A stretch of 64,000 nucleotides of DNA, taken from Sediminihabitans luteus. GTDB taxonomy: Bacteria > Actinomycetota > Actinomycetes > Actinomycetales > Cellulomonadaceae. Under the pieces are notes generated by a model that ran no database searches, was not told where the DNA came from, and worked only from the letters and a program-made list of their open reading frames with translations. Of this stretch, positions 9,320 to 17,654 are shown piece after piece (within the stretch, counting starts at the first letter, position 1; each line of letters begins with the position of its first letter). A program made the translations under genes and the position numbers. The stretch is taken from the NCBI RefSeq assembly GCF_002797595.1, contig NZ_PGFE01000003.1, positions 1 to 64,000 of the forward strand. Direction: 5' to 3'.

Positions 9320-9430
9320 GTGTGTCACCTCCGGCGAGCCCCCCGGACCGCGGTCCAGCCGCTCACCCGCCGCTCCCCGCCGCTCCCCCACCGCCGACCC
9401 GCCGTTCCCCCACTGTTCCCCACCGTTCCC

Positions 9431-9500
9431 CCACCGCCGAACGCGTCATCCGTCACGGGTTTCGGCGATTTTGCGTGACGGATCGCACGGTCGGCGGTGG
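9431..9500. repeat. Nested 70-bp inverted repeat
   Basis: Outer arms CCACCGCCGA (9431-9440) and TCGGCGGTGG (9491-9500) and inner arms ATCCGTCACG (9448-9457) and CGTGACGGAT (9474-9483) are perfect. The spacers between outer and inner arms are seven bases on both sides, and the loop is 16 bases. It is flanked on the left by C-rich and on the right by G-rich repeats that can extend the fold. It lies between a lipoprotein gene and tRNA-Ala; no gene is visible in it. Confidence 0.6.
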
Positions 9501-9547
9501 GCGGACGGCGGTGGGCGGGCAACGGTGGAGTGCGGGTGGGAAACGAC

Positions 9548-9588
9548 GAAGGTCCCTGACCAGGCGAGCTGCCCGGTCAGGGACCTTC
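9548..9588 (-). terminator. Rho-independent terminator of tRNA-Ala
   Basis: Perfect 14-bp arms (9548-9561 and 9575-9588) with a 13-base loop lie six bases beyond the tRNA 3' end in the direction of transcription. On the minus strand the stem is followed by GTCGTTTCCC, a weak T-rich tail. Confidence 0.75.
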
Positions 9589-9593
9589 TGCGG

Positions 9594-9666
9594 TGGAGCT
9601 AGGGGGATTCGAACCCCCGACCTTCTCATTGCGAACGAGACGCGCTACCAACTGCGCCATAGCCCC
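9594..9666 (-). tRNA. tRNA-Ala (anticodon CGC)
   Basis: A 73-nt cloverleaf on the minus strand. The acceptor stem GGGGCTA pairs with TAGCTCC (one G-U). The anticodon loop is TTCGCAA in a TCTCG/TGAGA stem, giving anticodon CGC for GCG codons. The T arm is GGGGGTTCGAATCCCCC. The discriminator is A. The genome encodes CCG after it rather than CCA, so CCA must be added after transcription. Confidence 0.95.
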
Positions 9667-9729
9667 AAGCGGGGTCTAGATTAGCACTCCCGCGCCGGGA
9701 TGTGGAATCGGCAGGATCCTGCGGTTCCG

Positions 9730-11001
9730 CTACTGACCTGCAGCTCGACGCCGCGCGAGGATCTCGTCCAGGTCGAGCCCGAGGGTGTCCGTGCGCGGGT
9801 GGGTCTCGCGCACGCTCGGGGGCTCGGCCGACGACGTCGCAGCGGCCGTGCGCGCGGCAGGCACCGAGCCCGTGGCCTGGGTGGGCTCGGGCAGCGGCGC
9901 GGGCTCGCGACGCGGGGCCGCGGGCTTCATCGTGTACGTCGGTCGCGGGACGGGTGTCGGGCTCCAGGCCTCGCGCGACGGCGTGGCAGGGGTCGGAGCC
10001 CCCACGGGAGCACCAGCAGACGCCGTGTGCGCCGGCGGCGGCACGATCGCCCGGCCCGCCGTCGGCGCCGGCGAGCCGGAGACCGTCGCCCGGCGCTCCG
10101 CGGTGGCCTCCGTGGACGACGCGCCCGGCACCTCCACGCGCGACGCGCCCGCGGGCCGCACGGACGCAGGAGCGCCACCGCGCTCCGCACCGTGCTCCGA
10201 CACGTCACGGTCGGCACGGCGTTCCGCACCCTCTCGCTCGGCGTCCTCCTGCACGTCCGGCGCCGCGACGCGCGGAATCATCTGCGTCGCGGTCTGCGAG
10301 CCGCGCACGGCCCGCCCGGTCACGCGCTGGCTCGCGTTGCGCGGCATGGCCGGCCCTCCCGTGACGCCCCGTGCGGCACGCGCGGCGACGCGCGCCCGAC
10401 GCTCGGCCCGCCACGCGGCGTCCGCCCGACGGGCCGACGCCGCGGCGCGACGTCCGAGGACGAGGACGACACCGAAGAGCGCGGTCGGGGCGAGCGCGAC
10501 CGTCCACGAGAGGGACCCGGCGACGACGAGCGCCCACGCGCCGACCGTCAGCACGAGGAGCGTCGCGGAGATCACGAGCCGACGTCGCGCGGCCGCGGCC
10601 CGGCGCTCGAGCACCGCGAGGCGCGCGGGCGACACGATCGGGAGCGCGCCCGTGCGCGGGGCGGGTTCGGGGGCGGTGGTGGGGCGCGCGGGTGCGCGGT
10701 CCCCGCTCCGTTCGGTCCGTCCGGTCATCGGGGTCCCTCCCTCGTCGTACGTCGTCCGGGCGATCAGCCGGACGTCCCCACCCGCTGCGGCGAGGGCCGG
10801 CCGGGCCACGGTCGGTCCTGCCGTCGTGCCGCGCGCACCCCGGGGGCGGCCGGCGACGGTGAGGATCCGGAGCGTGCCCGAGAACCTGTCCTCGAGCCGT
10901 GACTCGAGCACCTGCTGACGCGCCTGCACGCGGTGCGGCACGTAGAACGCGAGCCAGACCACCAGCACCGCGAGGGCGAGGAGACCTGTCGACGAGTTCA
11001 C
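9730..11001 (-). CDS. glpR: GlpR/SepX-like membrane protein (gephyrin-like receptor, cell division)
   Basis: A 423-residue protein. It has an N-terminal helix (GLLALAVLVVWLAFYVPH, residues 5-22), then RVQARQQVLESRLEDRFSGT. Two more membrane segments lie in the middle (LVISATLLVLTVGAWALVV and an ALAPTALFGVVLVLG region). A long Pro/Ala/Arg-rich disordered cytoplasmic region ends in LDLDEILARRR. This layout, and the place directly after rimJ, match GLPR of corynebacteria and SepX of Streptomyces, which bind gephyrin-like GLP and help organise the division site. GTG start; TACGGT lies seven bases upstream with no Shine-Dalgarno, suggesting a leaderless mRNA. Confidence 0.75.
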   Translation of the reverse strand: MNSSTGLLALAVLVVWLAFYVPHRVQARQQVLESRLEDRFSGTLRILTVAGRPRGARGTTAGPTVARPALAAAGGDVRLIARTTYDEGGTPMTGRTERSGDRAPARPTTAPEPAPRTGALPIVSPARLAVLERRAAAARRRLVISATLLVLTVGAWALVVAGSLSWTVALAPTALFGVVLVLGRRAAASARRADAAWRAERRARVAARAARGVTGGPAMPRNASQRVTGRAVRGSQTATQMIPRVAAPDVQEDAEREGAERRADRDVSEHGAERGGAPASVRPAGASRVEVPGASSTEATAERRATVSGSPAPTAGRAIVPPPAHTASAGAPVGAPTPATPSREAWSPTPVPRPTYTMKPAAPRREPAPLPEPTQATGSVPAARTAAATSSAEPPSVRETHPRTDTLGLDLDEILARRRAAGQ

Positions 11002-11081
11002 ACGACCGACCGTAGGCGAGGCCCCGCGCACCGAAAGGGACGCGACCCGGCGTGTCGCCGCGGCGTGCGCCACGTCTCCCG

Positions 11082-11732
11082 CTATTGGGCGCCCTGCGCC
11101 GATCCCCAGAGCCCGCGGGCGCGCGCGAGCAGGCCGTCGGGCACCTCCTCCGCGGTGACCGCGAACGACCGGTGGTCGCGCCACTCGCCGCGGATGTGCA
11201 GGTACCGCTCGCGCAGACCCTCCTCGCGCAGCCCGAGCTTCTCGACGACGCGCAGGCTCGGTCCGTTCTCGGGCCGGATGTTGATCTCGACCCGGTGCAG
11301 GCCGACGACGCCGAACGCGTAGTCGGTCGCCATCGCGACGGCCACCGGGGTCAGTCCCCGCCCGGCGACGTGCTGGCCGATCCAGTACCCGATGTTCGCC
11401 GAGCCGAGCGACCCGTGCGCGATCCCGGACACCGTGAGCTGGCCCACGAGCGCCCCGTCGAGCTCGATGCCGAACGGCAGCGCGGTGCCGCTGCGCCCCT
11501 GCGAGGCGAGCAGCCGCACGTACTCCGCGAACGTGGGCGCCGAGCCGGGGGTGCCCTGCGGCGAGGTCGCCTCCCACTCCTCGAGCCAGTCGAGGTTGCG
11601 CGCGCGCAGCGCGAGCCACTGCTCGGCGTCGCGCCGCCGCAGCGGGCGCAGCACGAGGAGCCCGTGCGGGGTCTCCTCGCTCAGGACCACGGGCCAGGGC
11701 CTGGCGACCCGACCACGAAGCACCTTGGACAT
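11082..11732 (-). CDS. rimJ: GNAT N-acetyltransferase, RimJ-like
   Basis: A 216-residue GNAT acyltransferase. The acetyl-CoA region is seen as NIGYWIGQHVAGRGLTPVAVAMATDYAFGV..HRVEINIRPEN, with SLRVVEKLGLREEGL following, as in RimJ/RimL N-terminal-alanine acetyltransferases. It sits 80 nt upstream of glpR in the same direction, as Rv0995 precedes Rv0996 in M. tuberculosis. Substrate is not determined; members acetylate ribosomal or other protein N-termini. ATG at 11732 with a purine-rich GAGAAGG upstream. Confidence 0.88.
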   Translation of the reverse strand: MSKVLRGRVARPWPVVLSEETPHGLLVLRPLRRRDAEQWLALRARNLDWLEEWEATSPQGTPGSAPTFAEYVRLLASQGRSGTALPFGIELDGALVGQLTVSGIAHGSLGSANIGYWIGQHVAGRGLTPVAVAMATDYAFGVVGLHRVEINIRPENGPSLRVVEKLGLREEGLRERYLHIRGEWRDHRSFAVTAEEVPDGLLARARGLWGSAQGAQ

Positions 11733-11865
11733 CCGTGCCCGCCTTCTCCCGGGGTGTCCTGACCGCTCGGCCGTCGGCCGGGAGGCACCCGCAGGAGAGG
11801 GTGTATCACGTCCGGGGCCGTCGCACGCGGCGACGCCCACCTGCCAGATTTGCGACACTGTCACC

Positions 11866-12501
11866 ATGAGCGGCAGCACGCAGCCCCACCCGAGTCCGAA
11901 CCTCGAGGCCGAGGACGCCAAGGACGCCCTGCGCAAGGCGATCCGCACGGCGCGCTCCGAGCGGTCGGAGCGGCTGCGGGCCGAGGCCTCCGCAGCGATC
12001 GCGGACGTCGTCGACACGGTTCCCGAGGTCGCGCTGGCCCGGTGCGTGGCGAGCTACGCGGCGCGCAGCCACGAGCCCGGCACGGGCGTGGTGCACGACC
12101 GCCTCGCGCTGCGCGGCGCGCGCGTGCTGCTGCCCGTCCTGGGCGCCGGCCTCCAGCGCGACTGGGCCGTGTACGCGGGCCCCGACGACCTGCAGGTCCG
12201 CGCACCGGGCCGCCCGCCCGAGCCGGGCACGCCGACCCTGCCGCCCGAGACGCTCGTCGAGGCGGACGTCGTGCTCGCCCCGGCCCTGGCCGTGGACACC
12301 CGCGGCGTCCGGCTCGGGCAGGGGGGCGGCTGGTACGACCGCGCGCTGCAGCACGTACGCCCCGGGGTCACGGTCGTGGCCGTCGTCTACCCCGAGGAGC
12401 TCTACGACGCGGACCTGCACCCGCTGCCGTTCGAGGCGCACGACCGCCGCGTCGACGCCGTCGTGACCCCGCACGGCTGGCACCGGCTCACGCGGGACTG
12501 A
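11866..12501 (+). CDS. 5-formyltetrahydrofolate cyclo-ligase
   Basis: A 211-residue enzyme of the MTHFS family that uses ATP to convert 5-formyl-THF to 5,10-methenyl-THF. N-terminal DALRKAIRTARSERS is the usual substrate/ATP helix, and LGQGGGWYDRALQ is the family signature. VVYPEELYDADLHPLPFEAHDRRVDAVVTP is the expected C-terminus. It diverges from rimJ across a 133-nt gap. In related genomes this divergent partner is galU, not rimJ. ATG at 11866; no clear Shine-Dalgarno. Confidence 0.93.
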   Translation: MSGSTQPHPSPNLEAEDAKDALRKAIRTARSERSERLRAEASAAIADVVDTVPEVALARCVASYAARSHEPGTGVVHDRLALRGARVLLPVLGAGLQRDWAVYAGPDDLQVRAPGRPPEPGTPTLPPETLVEADVVLAPALAVDTRGVRLGQGGGWYDRALQHVRPGVTVVAVVYPEELYDADLHPLPFEAHDRRVDAVVTPHGWHRLTRD

Positions 12502-12567
12502 TCCCGGCCGACCGGCGTCCGCGGCCTGGCTGCTCGCTCGATCACTCGCTCAAGCGTGAGTACAGGC

Positions 12568-12603
12568 TTTCGTGAATACACGATCCTGTGTACTGTCACG
12601 TCC
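12568..12603 (+). promoter_or_regulatory. Leaderless promoter with CmtR-type operator
   Basis: TACTGT (12591-12596) is followed by seven bases and the ATG of the metal sensor, so transcription should start at or next to the ATG. An inverted repeat TACAC (12577-12581) / GTGTA (12588-12592) covers the spacer and enters the -10, with TTTCGT (12568-12573) a weak -35 at 17 bp. Binding of apo-repressor here would block polymerase. Confidence 0.6.
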
Positions 12604-12936
12604 ATGGAGACCGTGAGCCTCACCCACACCGCCGCGCTCGCGCGGCTGGGCCATGCGCTGTCGGACGAGACCCGCACGCGCGTGCTGCTCGCCCTGCGCG
12701 AGGCACCCGCCTACCCCGCCGACCTCGCGGACGCGCTCGGCGTGTCGCGCCAGGTCATGTCGAACCAGCTCGCGTGCCTGCGCGGGTGCGGGCTCGTCGA
12801 GGCGATCCCCGACGGACGGCGCACCTGGTACCGCCTCGCCGACACGCATCTCGCCCCGGCGCTCGACGACCTGCTGCGCCTCGTCGTGACGGTCGACCCG
12901 ACCTGCTGCTCGTCCGACGGGTGCACCTGCTCATGA
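12604..12936 (+). CDS. cmtR: ArsR/SmtB-family metal sensor, CmtR-like
   Basis: A 110-residue winged-helix repressor. The recognition region is ADALGVSRQVMSNQLACLRGCGLVE. Cys58 and Cys62 in CLRGC match the alpha4 metal ligands of M. tuberculosis CmtR, a Cd(II)/Pb(II) sensor. The C-terminal tail carries four more cysteines (101, 102, 107, 109), more than CmtR itself, which could supply the third ligand. Its stop overlaps the transporter start (ATGA), so sensor and pump are coupled. It probably represses its own promoter until metal binds. Confidence 0.88.
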   Translation: METVSLTHTAALARLGHALSDETRTRVLLALREAPAYPADLADALGVSRQVMSNQLACLRGCGLVEAIPDGRRTWYRLADTHLAPALDDLLRLVVTVDPTCCSSDGCTCS

Positions 12937-13634
12937 CCTCCGTCTCCCTCGGCCCGACCCGGCCGGACGCCGTACGCCGCACGGTGCTCGAGCGTCGCGT
13001 GCGCCTCGTCGTCGCCGCGACGATCGCCTACAACGTCGTCGAGGCCGTGGTCGCGATCACCGCGGGCCGGATCGCCTCGTCGGCAGCCCTCGTGGGCTTC
13101 GGGCTCGACTCGATCGTCGAGGTGCTGTCCGCCGCCGCGATCGCGTGGCAGTTCGCCTCGCCCGAGCCGCAGCGGCGCGAGCGCGTCGCGCTGCGTCTCG
13201 TCGCCGTGTCGTTCTTCGGGCTGGCGCTGTTCGTCGCGGTCGACGCGGTGCGCACCCTCGCGGGCGCCGCCGAGCCCGCGACCTCGGTCGTCGGGATCGT
13301 GCTCGCGGCCGTGAGCCTCGCGATCATGCCGTTCCTGTCGTGGTTCGAGCGACGGACCGGTCGCGAGCTCGGCTCGGCGTCCGCGGTCGCCGACTCCAAG
13401 CAGACCCTGCTGTGCACCTACCTGTCGGCGGTCCTGCTCGTCGGACTCGTGCTCAACGCGACCCTCGGGTGGTCCTGGGCCGACCCGCTCGCCGCCCTCG
13501 CCATCGCCGCGGTCGCGGTCAAGGAAGGGGTCGAGGCGTGGCGCGGCGACGCCTGCTGCGCCCCGCTCGCGGTGGGGCAGGCGGTCGGGCAGGACGACGC
13601 GTGCGTCGACGGGTGCTGCACCCCCGAGAGGTAG
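12933..13634 (+). CDS. Cation transporter of CDF type, metal efflux
   Basis: A 233-residue integral membrane protein with about six helices. VVEAVVAITAGRIASSAALVGFGLDSIVEVLS is the N-terminal CDF-like segment with its conserved Asp, and ASAVADSKQTLLCTYLSAVLLVGLVLN holds the second Asp-containing helix. The usual C-terminal cytoplasmic domain is missing; instead a short tail holds two Cys pairs (DACCAP and DGCCTP), likely soft-metal ligands. Coupling to a CmtR-like sensor suggests export of Cd, Pb or Zn. Start ATG 12933. Confidence 0.82.
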   Translation: MTSVSLGPTRPDAVRRTVLERRVRLVVAATIAYNVVEAVVAITAGRIASSAALVGFGLDSIVEVLSAAAIAWQFASPEPQRRERVALRLVAVSFFGLALFVAVDAVRTLAGAAEPATSVVGIVLAAVSLAIMPFLSWFERRTGRELGSASAVADSKQTLLCTYLSAVLLVGLVLNATLGWSWADPLAALAIAAVAVKEGVEAWRGDACCAPLAVGQAVGQDDACVDGCCTPER

Positions 13635-13646
13635 GACGCGTCGCCG

Positions 13647-16283
13647 TCAGGGGCGCAGCGTGAGCGTCTCCGTCGAGGCCGCCTCGACCGCGCCGCTGCT
13701 CGACGCCCACGGGTAGGTGAGTCCGTGCGCCCACGAGTCGAGCTGGTCGTCGTAGTGCGGGGAACCCGGGTGGCCGGACGTCCCCGTGACCGTGACCCAG
13801 GTCGAGGCGTCGAGGTCCCCCATGTCGACGACCATGCGCATCGACGGACCCGCGGTCACGTCGAAGCTGTCGGACGCCGCGTCCCAGGCCATGGCGTTGA
13901 CGATCGACGAGCCGCCCGGCATCTCGATCGGGTCGGGGTTCACGACGCCCCGCACGACGGCCGGGATCGAGTCGCCGCCGAGCACGGGGTGCTCGAGCCG
14001 CAGCTGGTGGAGCTTGCCCCACTCCCAGTCGAGCGACCGCTTGCCGAGCTCGGTCGTGAGCTCCTGACGGGCCGAGAGCAGCGCCTTGGTGAGCACCTCG
14101 TCACGGGTCTCGACGACGCCGAGCGTCGTGCGGTCGTCCCACAGCGGGTCCTTGGGCCGCTCGAGCAGACCCTGTACGACGGCGAGCCACCGGCTGCCGC
14201 CCGACGGACGCATGGACTCGGGCACGTCGTCCCAGAACGTGAGCTCGAGGATGTTGCGCCAGACCGCGGCGAAGTAGGCGGCCGCGGCCGAGTCGGCGTC
14301 GGTGTCCCAGTCCCAGGCCGCGAGCAGCTTCTGCCCGTCCGCCTCGAACCCGGTGCCGATGTCCTCCTGGAGCAGCGCGGGCACGAGCGCCTGCGCGTAC
14401 GGGCTCCAGTCGTCGGTCTGGATGTCGCGCATCGAGTCGACGTCGAACTTCCGGCCCGACTCGATCTGGTCCTCGAGGAGCGTGCGGATGCGCTGCGAGC
14501 GGTAGCCGTAGTCCCAGTCGGTGGTCAGGAACGGCTCCGACCCGGCGGGCAGGACGGCCTGGTTCGCCGCGACGACGAAGCCCTCCGCGGGGTCGACGAC
14601 GTGCGGCATGTCGGCCGGGTCGACGTACCCCTGCCAGTCGTACCGGCTGTCCCACCCGGGGCGCGGCCACGAGCCGTCGCTCGGCACGTCGCCCGCGACC
14701 GTCGCGCGCACCGGGATCCTGCCCGGGGCCTGGTACCCGATGTGCCCGTCGACCGTCGCGAACACGATGTTCTGGGCGGGCACCTCGAACCCGGCCGCGG
14801 CCTCGCGCAGCTCGGCGGGCGTCGACGCCCGGTTGATCGCGAAGACCGCGTCCGCGGTGTGGCCCGGGGTGAGCGCCGTCCACCCCAGCGAGACGGCGCG
14901 CTCGCCGACAGTCGCCGTCCCCGTCGGGGAGCCGACGAGCGGGGTGAGCTCGTTCATGACGCCCGTGAGGATGGGCCCGTGCACGGTGCTGCGCACCTCG
15001 AGCGGGATGTCGTCGCCGCCGTTGACCTTGATGGTCTCCTCGCGCGTCTCGAGCGGCACCCACTCGCCGTCGCGCAGGTACGTCTCGGAGCGCACGCGCT
15101 CGACGAAGAAGTCCGTGACGTCGGCGCCCATGTTCGTCAGGCCCCACGACATCTGCTGGTTGTGGCCGATCATGATCCCCGGGAACCCGGCGAACGAGAA
15201 GCCCGAGACGTCGTAGCCGCAGTCCGGGCCGACGCTCGTGCAGTGCAGCCCGACCTGCGCCCAGATGCTCGGCGCGCCGAGCGCGAGGTGGGGGTCGTTG
15301 GCGAGCAGCGGCTTGCCCGACGTCGTGTGCTCGCCCGAGACGACCCACGAGTTGGAGCCCGAGTCCTCGCCCCGGCCGACGAGCACGGGGACGGCGCTGA
15401 GCGCGGACTCCGCCTGCGCCATGGCCTCGTCGAGCTGGTCGGTGCCGAGCGACGAGCCGATCCCGTCGACGGGCCGCGCCGCGGGCTCGACGTCCGACGC
15501 GACGTCCGCGGGGTCGAGGATCGGGCTGTTCGTGCCCTCGGGGTACGCGGGGAACAGCTCGTCGACCTTCTCGACGTCACCCAGCGTGGTGTACGCCAGG
15601 GCTCGCTCGAGCTCGACGTCGTAGTTGCCGCGCAGGTCCCACGCCATGGCCTTGAGCCACGCGAGCGAGTCGATCGGGTCCCAGGGCTCGGGGTCGGCGA
15701 CGTCCACGGTCGTGCCGAGCACGGTGTACTCGACCGCGATCTCGCCCGGGCTGCGCCCGTCGAGGTAGGCGTTGACGCCCGCCGCGTAGGCCGCGAGGTT
15801 GTCCTTCGTCGACTGGTCGAGGATGTCCCACTCCTGGGTCGCGACCTCGCGCCACCCGAACGTCCGGGTCACCTTGTCGGCAGCGATCGCGTCGGCGTCG
15901 TCCCCGACGAGCTCGGCGAGCCGCCCCGACGTCACGTGCCGGCGGTAGTCCATCTCGAAGAACCGGTCCTGCGCCTGGACGTAGCCCTGCGCCATGAACA
16001 GGTCGTGGTCGGTGTCCGCGTAGATGTCGGGCACGCCCTGCTCGTTGCGCTGGACCGTGACGGTCGCGTCGAGACCGGGGATCGAGACCGTCCCGTCCGA
16101 CTGCGGCAGCGGACGGCGCAGCACCACGACCGAGAAGACCGTGACCGCCACCAGGACGAGCACCACCAGGATCGCGACGGCCGCGAGCGCGACCCTCAGG
16201 CGGGAACGACGCCGGCTCGCGGCCGGGGGCGGCGTCACCGCGTCGTCGACGGTCGGTTCACTGGTGGGGACGTCTGCAGACAC
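13647..16283 (-). CDS. Penicillin acylase family protein (Ntn hydrolase)
   Basis: An 878-residue protein. A cytoplasmic N-terminus and one membrane anchor (residues ~29-50) precede the alpha chain (VPDIYADTDHDLFMAQGYVQAQDRFFEMDYRRH). The likely autoprocessing site is Gly309-Ser310 in SGSNSWVVSG, where Ser310 becomes the N-terminal nucleophile. NNDPH-like PLLANDPHLAL and FPGIMIGHNQQMSWGLTNMG follow. Family members cleave beta-lactam side chains or acyl-homoserine lactones; the natural substrate here is unknown. The spacer peptide before Ser310 seems short. GTG start with TAGTCT six bases upstream (leaderless type). It is tail-to-tail with the metal transporter, 12 nt apart. Confidence 0.9.
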   Translation of the reverse strand: MSADVPTSEPTVDDAVTPPPAASRRRSRLRVALAAVAILVVLVLVAVTVFSVVVLRRPLPQSDGTVSIPGLDATVTVQRNEQGVPDIYADTDHDLFMAQGYVQAQDRFFEMDYRRHVTSGRLAELVGDDADAIAADKVTRTFGWREVATQEWDILDQSTKDNLAAYAAGVNAYLDGRSPGEIAVEYTVLGTTVDVADPEPWDPIDSLAWLKAMAWDLRGNYDVELERALAYTTLGDVEKVDELFPAYPEGTNSPILDPADVASDVEPAARPVDGIGSSLGTDQLDEAMAQAESALSAVPVLVGRGEDSGSNSWVVSGEHTTSGKPLLANDPHLALGAPSIWAQVGLHCTSVGPDCGYDVSGFSFAGFPGIMIGHNQQMSWGLTNMGADVTDFFVERVRSETYLRDGEWVPLETREETIKVNGGDDIPLEVRSTVHGPILTGVMNELTPLVGSPTGTATVGERAVSLGWTALTPGHTADAVFAINRASTPAELREAAAGFEVPAQNIVFATVDGHIGYQAPGRIPVRATVAGDVPSDGSWPRPGWDSRYDWQGYVDPADMPHVVDPAEGFVVAANQAVLPAGSEPFLTTDWDYGYRSQRIRTLLEDQIESGRKFDVDSMRDIQTDDWSPYAQALVPALLQEDIGTGFEADGQKLLAAWDWDTDADSAAAAYFAAVWRNILELTFWDDVPESMRPSGGSRWLAVVQGLLERPKDPLWDDRTTLGVVETRDEVLTKALLSARQELTTELGKRSLDWEWGKLHQLRLEHPVLGGDSIPAVVRGVVNPDPIEMPGGSSIVNAMAWDAASDSFDVTAGPSMRMVVDMGDLDASTWVTVTGTSGHPGSPHYDDQLDSWAHGLTYPWASSSGAVEAASTETLTLRP

Positions 16284-16417
16284 GGTGCGAGACTACCTGC
16301 TGCCGCACCGCGTATGATCAGCACTCGACCCGTGCGAGTGCCAGGACCGAGAGGGCCCGGAGCGCCGCACCGGCCGACGAGCGGAAGCCGCCCACGACTG
16401 CGACCCCGGGAGGGCCT

Positions 16418-16783
16418 GTGCCTACCTACGCCTACGCCTGCACCGAGTGCGGGCACGCCTTCGACATCCACCAGTCGTTCTCGGACGACTCGCTGACCGT
16501 GTGCCCCGAGTGCGAGGGCCGCCTGCGCAAGGTGTTCAGCTCGGTCGGCGTGACCTTCAAGGGGTCGGGCTTCTACCGCACCGACTCGCGCTCGGGCGGC
16601 AAGGGCCGCTCGACGTCGACCGCGGCGACCACGCCCGCGTCGTCGGGCTCGTCCTCGTCCGGCTCGTCCTCGTCCGGCTCGTCGTCCTCGTCCTCGAGCG
16701 CGTCCAGCAGCTCGTCCTCGACGGGCGCGTCGACCTCGTCCTCGGGCGGGTCGTCGTCCGGCTCCGCCGCCGCCGCGAGCTGA
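16418..16783 (+). CDS. FmdB-type zinc-ribbon protein with Ser-rich tail (Ruc-like)
   Basis: A 121-residue protein. The N-terminal MPTYAYACTECGHAFDIHQS and the CPEC at 31-34 form a zinc ribbon with four Cys (9, 12, 31, 34), followed by GVTFKGSGFYRTD. From about residue 67 the chain is nearly all Ser, Gly, Thr and Ala. M. tuberculosis Rv0991c (Ruc), described as a redox-regulated chaperone, has the same plan and a nearby position next to 5-formyl-THF cyclo-ligase. GTG start with GGGAGG four bases upstream. Confidence 0.85.
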   Translation: MPTYAYACTECGHAFDIHQSFSDDSLTVCPECEGRLRKVFSSVGVTFKGSGFYRTDSRSGGKGRSTSTAATTPASSGSSSSGSSSSGSSSSSSSASSSSSSTGASTSSSGGSSSGSAAAAS

Positions 16784-16885
16784 CGCACCGGACGAACCTC
16801 GTCCACACCGGCGACCGCGCGGGCCCTGTCCCCAGGGCCCGCCGCGCGTCGTCCGCATCCCGCGACGCGTCGCTAGCGTCGCGGC

Positions 16886-17641
16886 ATGACTCCCCCATCC
16901 CGCCGCGCGGCGCGCCGGCTCCGCCTCCTGGCCTGGCGCGCACGCCACGTCGCGGTCGCGCTGTGCGCCGCGCTCGCGATCACTCAGGTCGTGCACACCC
17001 TCGCCCCGCCGCCCCCGGAGACCCGCGCGGCCGTGGTCGTCGCGCACGACCTGGGCGCGGGCACAGTCCTGACGGCGCGTGACGTGCGCGTCGAGCAGCT
17101 CCCGATCGCCGCGGTGCCGGACGCCGCCCCCGCCTCCGTCGACGACGTGACCGGCCGCTCGACCGCCGTCGCGCTCGTCGCCGACCAGGTCCTGCTCCCG
17201 GCGCTCGTCGGCGGGGGCGAGCTCGCCGCCCGCGGGCCGGAGGGGACGGTGGTCGTGCCCGTACGGCTCCAGGACGCGGGCGTGGTCGCCCTCCTCACCC
17301 CCGGCGACCACGTCGACCTCGTCGCCCCGGCGACGATGCTGGGCGATCCGGCGGTCGCCCCGGCACCCGGCACGTCAGCGGGCGGCACGTCGTCCGAGAG
17401 CACGTCGTCCGAGGGCACGGCGACGGGCGACACAGCAACGGGTGGCACGACCGCGGACGCCGCCCCGTACGTCGCGCGGCGCGTGACGGTCGTCGCCGTC
17501 CCCGCGGGCACGGACGACTCCCTGCTGGGCAGTGGCGCTCCGCAGGACTCGCTCGTGCTCGTCGCGACGACGCCCGACGAGGCGCCCCGGGTCGCCCGCG
17601 CGAGCGGCGCGGGAGGGCTGGCAGCCGTCGTCGTGCCGTGA
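16886..17641 (+). CDS. SAF-domain protein (CpaB/RcpC-like)
   Basis: A 251-residue protein with an N-terminal membrane segment (VAVALCAALAITQVVHTLA, ~23-41) and an extracytoplasmic SAF domain: AAVVVAHDLGAGTVLTARDVRVEQLP. A Thr/Ser/Gly-rich insert occupies ~155-185. Its family includes CpaB, which works in Flp-type pilus assembly, but no tad genes are here; single SAF proteins near mscL are common in actinobacteria and have no settled role. TAGCGT lies six bases before the ATG, a leaderless arrangement. It is followed 13 nt later by mscL. Confidence 0.78.
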   Translation: MTPPSRRAARRLRLLAWRARHVAVALCAALAITQVVHTLAPPPPETRAAVVVAHDLGAGTVLTARDVRVEQLPIAAVPDAAPASVDDVTGRSTAVALVADQVLLPALVGGGELAARGPEGTVVVPVRLQDAGVVALLTPGDHVDLVAPATMLGDPAVAPAPGTSAGGTSSESTSSEGTATGDTATGGTTADAAPYVARRVTVVAVPAGTDDSLLGSGAPQDSLVLVATTPDEAPRVARASGAGGLAAVVVP

Positions 17642-17654
17642 CACGATCACTGGC

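Noticed and set aside
16573-16806. Acidic minus-strand frame opposite the FmdB gene
   Set aside because: It is the complement of the Ser codon run (TCG/TCC giving Asp/Glu) and has no promoter or ribosome site.
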